Of a stretch of DNA of 64,000 nucleotides, positions 9,053 through 16,853 are shown one piece after another; the stretch's first letter is position 1, and each line of letters starts with the position of its first letter. The notes beneath the pieces are model-generated. The model saw nothing but the letters and a program-made list of their open reading frames with translations, was not told the DNA's origin and did no database searches. The DNA is from a bacterium (GTDB taxonomy: Bacteria > Desulfobacterota > DSWW01). Where the stretch lies: positions 1-64,000 of the forward strand of contig JANQFG010000034.1 of assembly GCA_028277985.1 (NCBI GenBank). Reading direction: 5' to 3'. The position numbers and the translations under genes were made by a program.

Positions 9053-11290
9053 TCACATGCCCTCTACCCTGCAAGGTATGTAGCGATGCAAGGGTGTAGC
9101 GGCCAGGCGGTCCCGGTGGGTGTTCTTTGCCAGGCGGTTCACGTTGGCCCCGTACGTCTCGCCCCCATAGACGAGGCCGAACCCGTGGGGGATGACGACA
9201 TGGCCCTTCATGGCCGTATCCGTCTCCTCCAGCTCCACCTGTACCGCGCCCGCCTCGGTCGTGACGAGAACCATCTGACCGTCTTCGAGATCCAGGGACG
9301 TAACATCTTCCGGATGCATGGCAACCGTGCAGGCCCGACGTCCTTCGTTCCAGGCCGGGTCCCTCATCAACGTGTTCGCGTTCATGTCGGTGTGACGGCC
9401 CGCCATCAGGATGAGCGGAAACTCCTCATCCCGACGCAGATCTTCGGCCTCGCTCTCCGGCAGGATGCTCTGCACCCAGTCGGCGAGCTCCGGGATGTGC
9501 ACCTGCACCTTGCCGTCCTCGGTCTTCAGGGACGCAAGGTTGTTCTCCGGATCGACCTTGCCGATCCAGAGTCCCTCCGGATGATCCAGGATGGCCTGGA
9601 AGATCTCCTCCCCCAGGTTCGGACCGGGTTTGAATCCGGCGCGAGCCGCGTTTTCATGGAAGACGGGCGGGGCCGTCTGCAGCAACCCCCACAAGGCTGC
9701 CAGATGGGTTGAGCCCAACTCGGGCCCGAGTGTCTTAGCCAGGATGAAGGGGGTGACCCGCATGGCCTTCGGATTCTCCTGAAGGAAGCCCATCAAGGCC
9801 ATGAGGAATTCGGATCGCTCTCCCTTTGCGGCCTCGATGAGGTCCTTGGGCAGCTTGGGCAGGAGCCCGAGCCGTTCGGCCAGACCCGTGTAGACTTCAC
9901 CCTCTTCCAGGGGCTCCCCCTCCGGTTCGATGAGGGGCCTGCGCATCTGGAAATAGATCTCGGGAAAGGTCCATGGGAAGAAAGTGCCGTCGCATTTCTC
10001 GTACCCGGATTTCACGGGCAGGACGTAGTGCGACAAGGCGGCGGTCTCGGACATGGCGACCTCGAAGGTGACCAGAAGGTCGAGCTCGGCAAAGGCCTTC
10101 TCGTAGGCCGTGGTATCCGCATAGGAGCGCAAAGGGTTCGCTCCGCTCACCAGGACGGCCCGCAGCCGGTCCGGGCTGTCCGACATGATTTCCTCGGGCA
10201 TGACGTTCGGCGGGAAGTAGCCCATGATGGCCGGATAGTCCGTGGCCACGGTTCGCCAGGTCTTCGGGTTGCGCTCATCCGAGTGAGACCCCATGGCCAT
10301 GATCGTGCCCGGAAGGATGTTGCCGCCCGGAACACCGATCCTTCCGCAGACGGCCATGAGGATCAGCTCCAGGTAGGAGGTTACCGTGCTGTGCCGGTTC
10401 ATCAGGATGCCCAGGTCGCTGTGCATCGAAGACTTCCGTGTGGCAAAGAGCCGGGCCACCTCCCGCACCTGCTCGTAGTCGAGATAACAGACATCGAGGG
10501 CCGCCTTTGCATCGAAATCGGCAAACCAGGAACGAATCTCTTCGAAGCCGCTCACGTGGTTCGAGATGTACTCCGTATTCTCCCATCCCTCCTGAAGGAT
10601 GATCGCGATCATGGCCCGTGTGAAGAGGGCGTCCGTGCCGACCCGAATCGGGAGATGGATGTCGGCCCTCTGGGCGGTCTCGCTCTTCCTTGGATCGATG
10701 ACCACGAGGAGCTTGTCCGGATCACCCGAGATCCGCTTCAGATGCCGCCGGGCCTGGGCCATCTGGTGGCTCGTCCAGCCGTTCCATCCGATGGCCAGTA
10801 GCATGTCGGTCTCGTGATCGTCTGCCATGGTGCCCATGTACTGTTTGCCAAGACCACGTCCGTTCACCCAGAACAGGCCGGTCAATTCCTGGGCGATCGG
10901 GTTGTAGTGGTACTGGGAACCCAACCCCCTGAGAAGTGCAACGCCAAAGGCGGCCTCGAAATGGCACCCCTGCCCCCCACCTCCCATATAGGCAAAGGAG
11001 CGGGGCCCGTGTTGATCCACGATCCCGATCAACTTGGAGGCGATTTCGTCGAGGGCCTGATCCCAGGACACCTGTTCGAACTTGTCCCCTACCCGCTTGA
11101 GAGGATGGGTGAGACGCTGGGCGTGGTGCTGGTAGTAGGCCACGTTCATCCCCTTGCGACACACGTACCCCTCGCTTCTCGGGTTCGCCTTGTCCCCTCG
11201 CACCTTGGCGATGCGGTTGTCCTCGACCCATGCCTCCAGACCACAGTTCTGTCCGCACAATACACAACTCGTCTTCTTCCACTCGGCCAT
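9053..11290 (-). CDS. Molybdopterin-dependent oxidoreductase, DMSO-reductase superfamily
   Basis: 745 residues from an ATG preceded by AAGGA. The N-terminal Fe-S domain has CVLCGQNC and a fourth Cys at residue 44 (GYVCRKG), a [4Fe-4S] set. Then follow the usual bis-MGD domains, with WDQALDEIA near residue 76, LAIGWN near 170 and the C-terminal dinucleotide-binding domain (LMAGRHTDMN). There is no Tat signal, so it is probably cytoplasmic. No Cys or Sec sits where formate dehydrogenases carry their Mo ligand (near residues 130-140), so it is unlikely to be a canonical FDH. No Fe-S or membrane partner is encoded next to it. Substrate unknown. Confidence 0.9.
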   Translation of the reverse strand: MAEWKKTSCVLCGQNCGLEAWVEDNRIAKVRGDKANPRSEGYVCRKGMNVAYYQHHAQRLTHPLKRVGDKFEQVSWDQALDEIASKLIGIVDQHGPRSFAYMGGGGQGCHFEAAFGVALLRGLGSQYHYNPIAQELTGLFWVNGRGLGKQYMGTMADDHETDMLLAIGWNGWTSHQMAQARRHLKRISGDPDKLLVVIDPRKSETAQRADIHLPIRVGTDALFTRAMIAIILQEGWENTEYISNHVSGFEEIRSWFADFDAKAALDVCYLDYEQVREVARLFATRKSSMHSDLGILMNRHSTVTSYLELILMAVCGRIGVPGGNILPGTIMAMGSHSDERNPKTWRTVATDYPAIMGYFPPNVMPEEIMSDSPDRLRAVLVSGANPLRSYADTTAYEKAFAELDLLVTFEVAMSETAALSHYVLPVKSGYEKCDGTFFPWTFPEIYFQMRRPLIEPEGEPLEEGEVYTGLAERLGLLPKLPKDLIEAAKGERSEFLMALMGFLQENPKAMRVTPFILAKTLGPELGSTHLAALWGLLQTAPPVFHENAARAGFKPGPNLGEEIFQAILDHPEGLWIGKVDPENNLASLKTEDGKVQVHIPELADWVQSILPESEAEDLRRDEEFPLILMAGRHTDMNANTLMRDPAWNEGRRACTVAMHPEDVTSLDLEDGQMVLVTTEAGAVQVELEETDTAMKGHVVIPHGFGLVYGGETYGANVNRLAKNTHRDRLAATPLHRYIPCRVEGM

Positions 11291-11347
11291 GACTCGTTCC
11301 TTCTTGCCTCTGCGTTTCTGGGAATACAGCCCACCCCACGAATTAGG

Positions 11348-11361
11348 ACCAACCGGTCGGT
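11348..11361. promoter_or_regulatory. Near-perfect operator palindrome before the molybdoenzyme
   Basis: ACCAACCGGTCGGT is a 14-bp palindrome with one mismatched pair. It lies between the -10 box and the start codon of the molybdoenzyme gene, the right place for a repressor to block transcription. It resembles TetR-type operators. No adjacent regulator gene is present, so the factor would act from elsewhere. Confidence 0.5.
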
Positions 11362-11366
11362 ACAAA

Positions 11367-11395
11367 ACCATACTGCGGGGTTCCCACAAAGTCAA
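11367..11395 (-). promoter_or_regulatory. Sigma70-type promoter for the molybdoenzyme gene
   Basis: Read on the minus strand: TTGACT, a 17-nt spacer, then TATGGT. The start would fall at or beside the operator palindrome at 11348-11361. Confidence 0.6.
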
Positions 11396-11470
11396 CGTGA
11401 CATAGTACCACGACACGGGCGCTTCCCAGCAAAGGAAAGAGGTCCTGCCGGCAAAGAACCCCTCCCGAGA

Positions 11471-11517
11471 TCGGGGACAGCCACCTATCTCCTTCTCAAT
11501 TCAGTGGCTGTCCCCGA
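11471..11517. repeat. REP-like palindrome, GGGGACAGCCAC family, copy 1
   Basis: A 14-bp arm (11471-11484) and its exact inverse (11504-11517) are separated by 19 nt. The arm core is GGGGACAGCCAC. It lies in the 542-nt non-coding stretch between the molybdoenzyme and the acyltransferase. Confidence 0.8.
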
Positions 11518-11604
11518 ATTCAGGCACGGATGATCGGACCGGAGCAAACAAATCACTCTGAATTACAGGCAGTTACGTGGAGAAGGACTGAGCTTTGGGG
11601 AAGA

Positions 11605-11618
11605 TCAGGGACAGCCAC
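11605..11618. repeat. REP-like half-palindrome, GGGGACAGCCAC family, copy 2
   Basis: A single variant arm (one base changed to CAGGGACAGCCAC) with the same following CTATCTCCG as its neighbours, but no inverted partner close by. It is a solitary half-element in the same array. Confidence 0.65.
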
Positions 11619-11632
11619 CTATCTCCGTCTGG

Positions 11633-11689
11633 GGAGATCGGGGACAGCCACTTATCTCCGTATCAGTTCGGTGGCTGTCCCCGATCTCC
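11633..11689. repeat. REP-like palindrome, GGGGACAGCCAC family, copy 3
   Basis: The best-preserved copy: 19-bp arms at 11633-11651 and 11671-11689 match perfectly, with a 19-nt loop. Such a structure would form a strong hairpin in DNA or RNA. Confidence 0.85.
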
Positions 11690-11832
11690 AGTGCCCGATC
11701 TCCAGTGGGCTCTCCCCCGTACCGGAAAATCGCCATACGGGTGAACAAATCCCTTCCATGATCGGGAACGGCCCGTCCAGGCCTTGAGGTTGTCAGGCGG
11801 GAGACTTCCCGGCGGGAAGGCAGCGTCTCTGT

Positions 11833-12438
11833 TTACTGCCCCTGTGCGAGCCGTAGGTTCCCACGGCCCTCCTTCTTGATGCGTCGAATGACCCTCGCAG
11901 GGTTGCCGCCCACCAGCGTAAAGGGTGGAATCGACCTCGTCACCACGGAGCCTGCAGCAACCACACTCCCCTCACCAATCGACACCCCCTTGAGGATCGT
12001 ACAGTTGGATGCGATCCACACGTTCTTCCCGATGGTGATCTTTCCGGGGATTTTCGGCTGTTCCTTGATCAGGATGTCCGGATTTTCGATCACGTGGTCC
12101 TCTGAAATGAGCGCGGAACCGTAGGCAACGCCGCTGTCATCGCCAAATTCGATACCGCCGTAGCCGTCGAGGTAGACATTGTCGTTGATCGAGACCCTCC
12201 TTCCGATGGAGATGTTCTCCGGAAAGAAGAAGGCGGTGCCTGGCCGTATCCAAAGGGATTGCACCTTCTCGCAGAACATCCTCAGAACCAGAAAGCGGAA
12301 GATTTCCCCTATGGGTGTGGGCAGGAAACGAACACAGTCATAGAGAAAGATGAAGGCAACCGACTTGAAGGAATAGAAAAGGCTGTAGCCTCGCAGTTTC
12401 CTTTTTTTCCACATGTTCTTCAACTCTTGGAGCAACAT
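11833..12438 (-). CDS. Hexapeptide-repeat acyltransferase (LacA/NodL/WbbJ-like)
   Basis: 201 residues. The C-terminal half is a left-handed beta-helix of hexapeptide repeats: ISIGRRVSINDNVYLDG, then ITIGKNVWIASNCTILKG and VSIGEGSVVAAGSVV, ending in the typical LVGGNPARVIR. The N-terminal 80 residues are basic and partly hydrophobic, so it may sit at the membrane. An ATG at 12480 is in frame, but the one at 12438 has a perfect AAGGAGG site. Such enzymes O- or N-acetylate sugars. It is divergent from the large activase gene. Confidence 0.88.
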   Translation of the reverse strand: MLLQELKNMWKKRKLRGYSLFYSFKSVAFIFLYDCVRFLPTPIGEIFRFLVLRMFCEKVQSLWIRPGTAFFFPENISIGRRVSINDNVYLDGYGGIEFGDDSGVAYGSALISEDHVIENPDILIKEQPKIPGKITIGKNVWIASNCTILKGVSIGEGSVVAAGSVVTRSIPPFTLVGGNPARVIRRIKKEGRGNLRLAQGQ

Positions 12439-12575
12439 GCGCACCTCCTTGCCGGCCGATTCGCCTGTCTGTTTTAACATTTAATCATATATTTTATAGG
12501 ATTTCGGGAAAAAAGGGAAGAATTTTCAGGACTATTTTAGAAAATACATAAACTATACCTAATAAACATAAAATA

Positions 12576-12584
12576 TGCTATAAT
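12576..12584 (+). promoter_or_regulatory. Extended -10 promoter for the acyl-CoA dehydratase activase gene
   Basis: TGC directly precedes a perfect TATAAT (12579-12584), an extended -10 in very AT-rich DNA. The -35 at the right distance is weak, which an extended -10 can offset. It leaves a leader of about 40 nt before the GTG start at 12630. Confidence 0.6.
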
Positions 12585-12629
12585 ATCCTGATATAATTCA
12601 TCCTTTTTTCTCAGCATGGAGGACATCCA

Positions 12630-15600
12630 GTGACCGCATCCAAAGTGCACTGCATCGGCATTGATGTCGGATCCATCAGCCTGAATTCCGTGGTGATCGG
12701 CTCGTCCCGGCAGATCCTCTTCGAGACGACCGTTCGTCATCAGGGGAAGCCGATCGAGGCCGCCTCCTGTATCCTCGCCACGATTTCGGAACAACTCGAG
12801 CAGGATTCCATCGCCCACATCTCAGTAACCGGCTCGGCGGGCAAGCTGATCTCGGACCTCCTGAACGCCAATTTCGTGAACGAGATCATTGCCCAGGCCC
12901 GGTCGGTGGCGTACCTCTACCCTTCCGTACGGTCCGTCATCGAGATCGGCGGGGAGGATGCCAAGCTCATCCGTCTTCGCGATACCGAAGGCCCCGACGT
13001 ACTCGACATCGAGGACTTCGAGATGAATTCGGTCTGCTCGGCGGGCACCGGGTCCTTCCTCGATCAGCAGGCCTTCCGGCTCGGCGTAGACATCGAGGAA
13101 TTCAGCAGGCTCTCGTTGCTGTCGGAAGATCCTCCCCGGCTCGCAGGGCGGTGCTCCGTCTTTGCGAAGAGCGACATGATCCACCTGCAGCAGATCGGGA
13201 TGCCCGTTCACGACATCGTCGCCGGTCTCTGTTTCGCCCTCGCCAGAAACTTCGTGAGCGTGCTGGGTGGAGGAAGAGACATCGAAAAGCCGATCATCTT
13301 TCAAGGCGGGGTGTCCGAGAACCTTGGGATTCGCAGGGCCTTTCGGGAGATCCTCGGCGCTGGGGAAGACGAACTGATCATACCCCCCCATTTCCTATCC
13401 ATGGGGGCCATCGGCGCCGTGTACAAGACCCTGGAAGACCCGGCAGAAGAGATCCTCCCATACCAGGGATTCGAGAGGTTGAGGCACTATGCCGAGGCCC
13501 CTCCGCCACCGCGAAAAGGGTTGCGTAACCCCCTGAAGAAACGTCCGGCGAGGCTCACCCTGTCATCCGGATCTGCCGGTCACGCCGAAGAAAAGGGAAG
13601 GATCCAGTGTACTCTCGGGGTCGACGTAGGATCGGTCAGCACAAACGTTGTGCTCATCGATGAGCAGAAGAAGGTGATTGCCAAGGAGTACCTTCGGACC
13701 AGGAGCAAGCCGATCGAAGCTGTCATGGAGGGATTGAGGCGAGTCCACGAGTGTACGGGTGACCGAGTCGAAGTCGTGGGCGTGGGATCGACCGGTTCCG
13801 GGCGTTACATGATCGGCGAGTTGATCGGTGCCGATGTGATCCGAAACGAGATAACGACCCAAACGGCAGCTGCGATACACACCGACCCGTCCGTGGATAC
13901 GATCTTCGAGATCGGGGGCCAGGATTCGAAGTACATCCGCATCGAGGATGGCGTCGTGATCGACTTCAACATGAACCACGCCTGCGCGGCCGGAACAGGG
14001 TCCTTCCTGGAGGAGCAGGCCGAGAACCTGGGCATCGACATCAAGAGCGAATTCTCCCGGTTGGCTTTCGAGAGCGACAACCCGGTACCCCTTGCCGAGA
14101 AATGCACGGTGTTCATCGAGTCGGATCTCATCCATCACCAGCAGAGGGGAACCGGAAAAGAGGACCTGATTGCAGGCCTGAGCTATGCCATCGTACAGAA
14201 CTACATTCACAAGGTGGTCAAGACCGGCACGATCGGGGATCATATCTTCTTCCAGGGCGGTGTGGCCTTCAATGACGCGGTTGTGGCTGCCTTTGAAGCC
14301 GTGACGGGCAAGAAGATCATCGTCCCTGAACACCACGAGGTAACCGGTGCGATCGGTGCTGCCCTGATTGCCCTGGAAGAGTCGACAGGAGAGGAAACGA
14401 GTTTTCGCGGTTTCGAACTGGCCACACGCGACTACGAGATCCGGAAATTCCAGTGCCACGAATGTGAGAACAACTGCGAGATCAACAAGGTCATCCTGGA
14501 GAATGAGGAACCCCTGTTCTTCGGAAGCCGATGCGGGAAGTACGACGTCAACAAGAAAGCGGCGAAAAAGCAACTCCCGGATCTCTTCGCGCAACGAGAG
14601 GACTTTCTCCTGAACACCTATTCACAGAAGGATCCCGAACCGGATGCCCCCGGCAGGCGCAGGATCGGTATTCCGAGAACGCTCATGAATTTCGATCTCT
14701 TCCCCATGTTCAATGCCTTTTTCTCTGAACTCGGCTTCGAGGTGGTTCTCTCCGACAAGACGAATGAAACGATCATCAAGACAGGCACGGAAAAGGTCCC
14801 TGCCGAGTTCTGTTTTCCTGTGAAGGTAGCCTTTGGCCACATCCACAACCTCATACAGAAGGGCGTAGATGCCATCTTTCTCCCCAGCATTCGATCCCTG
14901 AACAAGGTCGATACCGAACAGGCCCATTCCTGGGTCTGCGTCTGGGTTCAGGCCATTCCTTACGCGGTCAAATCCGTCATCGATTTTGAGGAGGAAGGGA
15001 TTCAGCTCTTGAGCCCTGTCCTCTGGTTCGACCTTCCCGAAGATCGAATCAAGAAGACCTTCATCGATCTGGGCAAAGAGCTCGGCAAGTCCAAACTCGA
15101 GGTGCGACGAGCACTCTGTACGGCTCAAGGGGTCCAGCACCGTTTTGTCGATCGATGTGTTGCCAGGGGAGAGGAAGCCCTGGACCAGCTCGGAGAGGAC
15201 GAATTTGCCATCGTCATCGTCAGCCGCCCGTACAACGGCAACGACTCCCGAATCAGCCTGAACATCCCGAAGAAGCTGAAGCAGCTGGGTGTCTTGGCCA
15301 TCCCGATGGATTTTCTTCCCCTGGACAGCATCCAGATCCCCCTGTCGGAAGAGATGATCAACTGGAGGAACGGTCAACGTATGGTCAAGGCCGCAAAGAT
15401 CATACGCGAGGACGCGCGCCTCTTTCCGATCTTCATCACCAATTTCAATTGCGGCCCGGATTCGTTCATTCTTCACTACTTTCGAGACCATCTGGGTGGA
15501 AAGCCTTTCCTGGAGCTCGAGGTGGATGAGCACAGCTCCGATACGGGTGCCGTCACGAGGTGCGAGGCATTCATCGACAGCCTGAAGAACTACCGCCGAA

Positions 15601-16853
15601 AGCGAAGAGCGCCTCAGGTCCGGCGTCGGGTTGACCGGGCCATTACCCGGGATCTCGATCTCTACATACCCCAGTCGGACGCGATCAACTCCCTGGCCGT
15701 TACCTGGCAGGCCGCACACAAGGCCTACGGGATGAAGTTGAACATCTTCCCCCCATCTACCCGGGAAACGCTGGAGTATGCAAGGCGCTTCACCTCGGGA
15801 AAGGAGTGCTATCCCTATCAACTCCTCATCGGGGACACGGTGAGGCTCGTTACAGACCCGACCGTGGACAACGGGAATCTCGCGATCGTCATCCCTTCCA
15901 CGCCCGGCGCCTGCAGGCTGGTCGGATACCCGAAAGGGATACGCAATGTGCTGGACAGGCTGGGGTGTGAGCACGTTCCGATTCATCCCGTCACAAAGCG
16001 ATTCAAGGAGATGCAGGCCCTTCACAAGCCCTATTCGGATATCGAGCAGCTGGTCTACCATGCGAACACATGTCGGGAGCTTGTTCTCAAGAAGGTGCGT
16101 GAAATCCGACCCTATGAAGTCAACAAGGGAGAGACAAACGAGGTCTACGAGGCCCTCGCCGATGAGCTCTGTGAACTGACGGAACGGAAAGGACCGTTCG
16201 TTCCTTTCTTGAAGAAGGCAAGAGACAACCTGAGGAACATCCCTACGGTAGACGAGGGGTCCAAACCGCTCATAGTCGTGGTGGGCGAAATCTATGTCCG
16301 GCTCACTCCGTTTGCCAACAGCCAGCTCGAACAGGAGATCGAGCGTTTGGGAGGAGAAGCCCTATTCGTACCCTTGCGGGAGGAGCTGTTCTTCCGGAAC
16401 TACTACCAGCACCACTGGTCTAGAATGAACCGTGCATACAAGGATGCGTTTCGATGGTTTGCAATCGACAAGGGCATGCGCTTCTTTGAGAGACGCTACG
16501 AGAAGGCGTTCAATGGAGATTTCCGAAACCGGTCCGACTCACAAACAGTCCATGAGCTTCAGGCATTGGCAGGACCCTATATGGACAGCAACTTCTGGGG
16601 CATCACCGTGGCCAGCGTCGGAACCCTTGCAGAGGGCATCGAGAAGAAGATCTACGACGGTGTAATCAGCATCGGCCCCTTTTCGTGCATGCCCACAACC
16701 GTAGTACACGCGCTCTCAAAGGTCGTTCAGGACTCCAAGGGACGTTTTCCGTATCTATTGTTTGCTTGCGAAGGGCTCGAACAGACGAACATCACGACGC
16801 GCCTCGAGGCATTCATGTATCAGGCGAAAGAACACTGGCGGGGTCGTCACTAG
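12630..16853 (+). CDS. Acyl-CoA dehydratase activase, two fused BadF/HgdC ATPase domains plus DUF2229
   Basis: 1407 residues. GTG start with GGAGG upstream. Two ASKHA ATPase domains lie in tandem: one from GIDVGSISLNSVV (about 8-260), another from GVDVGSVSTNVVLID (about 330-590). Each carries the Cys pair that holds the bridging [4Fe-4S] cluster in HgdC: VCSAGTGSF with RCSVF, then ACAAGTGSF with KCTVF. A Cys-rich segment follows (CHECENNC...SRCGKYD, about 607-640), then a DUF2229-type region opening IGIPRTLMNFDLFP, and a long C-terminal domain related to dehydratase components. HgdC-type proteins inject one low-potential electron into 2-hydroxyacyl-CoA dehydratases or benzoyl-CoA reductases at the cost of ATP. 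Very large fusions are known in anaerobes but their target is unclear. No dehydratase genes are adjacent. Confidence 0.92.
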   Translation: MTASKVHCIGIDVGSISLNSVVIGSSRQILFETTVRHQGKPIEAASCILATISEQLEQDSIAHISVTGSAGKLISDLLNANFVNEIIAQARSVAYLYPSVRSVIEIGGEDAKLIRLRDTEGPDVLDIEDFEMNSVCSAGTGSFLDQQAFRLGVDIEEFSRLSLLSEDPPRLAGRCSVFAKSDMIHLQQIGMPVHDIVAGLCFALARNFVSVLGGGRDIEKPIIFQGGVSENLGIRRAFREILGAGEDELIIPPHFLSMGAIGAVYKTLEDPAEEILPYQGFERLRHYAEAPPPPRKGLRNPLKKRPARLTLSSGSAGHAEEKGRIQCTLGVDVGSVSTNVVLIDEQKKVIAKEYLRTRSKPIEAVMEGLRRVHECTGDRVEVVGVGSTGSGRYMIGELIGADVIRNEITTQTAAAIHTDPSVDTIFEIGGQDSKYIRIEDGVVIDFNMNHACAAGTGSFLEEQAENLGIDIKSEFSRLAFESDNPVPLAEKCTVFIESDLIHHQQRGTGKEDLIAGLSYAIVQNYIHKVVKTGTIGDHIFFQGGVAFNDAVVAAFEAVTGKKIIVPEHHEVTGAIGAALIALEESTGEETSFRGFELATRDYEIRKFQCHECENNCEINKVILENEEPLFFGSRCGKYDVNKKAAKKQLPDLFAQREDFLLNTYSQKDPEPDAPGRRRIGIPRTLMNFDLFPMFNAFFSELGFEVVLSDKTNETIIKTGTEKVPAEFCFPVKVAFGHIHNLIQKGVDAIFLPSIRSLNKVDTEQAHSWVCVWVQAIPYAVKSVIDFEEEGIQLLSPVLWFDLPEDRIKKTFIDLGKELGKSKLEVRRALCTAQGVQHRFVDRCVARGEEALDQLGEDEFAIVIVSRPYNGNDSRISLNIPKKLKQLGVLAIPMDFLPLDSIQIPLSEEMINWRNGQRMVKAAKIIREDARLFPIFITNFNCGPDSFILHYFRDHLGGKPFLELEVDEHSSDTGAVTRCEAFIDSLKNYRRKRRAPQVRRRVDRAITRDLDLYIPQSDAINSLAVTWQAAHKAYGMKLNIFPPSTRETLEYARRFTSGKECYPYQLLIGDTVRLVTDPTVDNGNLAIVIPSTPGACRLVGYPKGIRNVLDRLGCEHVPIHPVTKRFKEMQALHKPYSDIEQLVYHANTCRELVLKKVREIRPYEVNKGETNEVYEALADELCELTERKGPFVPFLKKARDNLRNIPTVDEGSKPLIVVVGEIYVRLTPFANSQLEQEIERLGGEALFVPLREELFFRNYYQHHWSRMNRAYKDAFRWFAIDKGMRFFERRYEKAFNGDFRNRSDSQTVHELQALAGPYMDSNFWGITVASVGTLAEGIEKKIYDGVISIGPFSCMPTTVVHALSKVVQDSKGRFPYLLFACEGLEQTNITTRLEAFMYQAKEHWRGRH

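Noticed and set aside
14622..16061. 479-codon minus-strand open frame
   Set aside because: Antisense to the activase gene, low-information composition.
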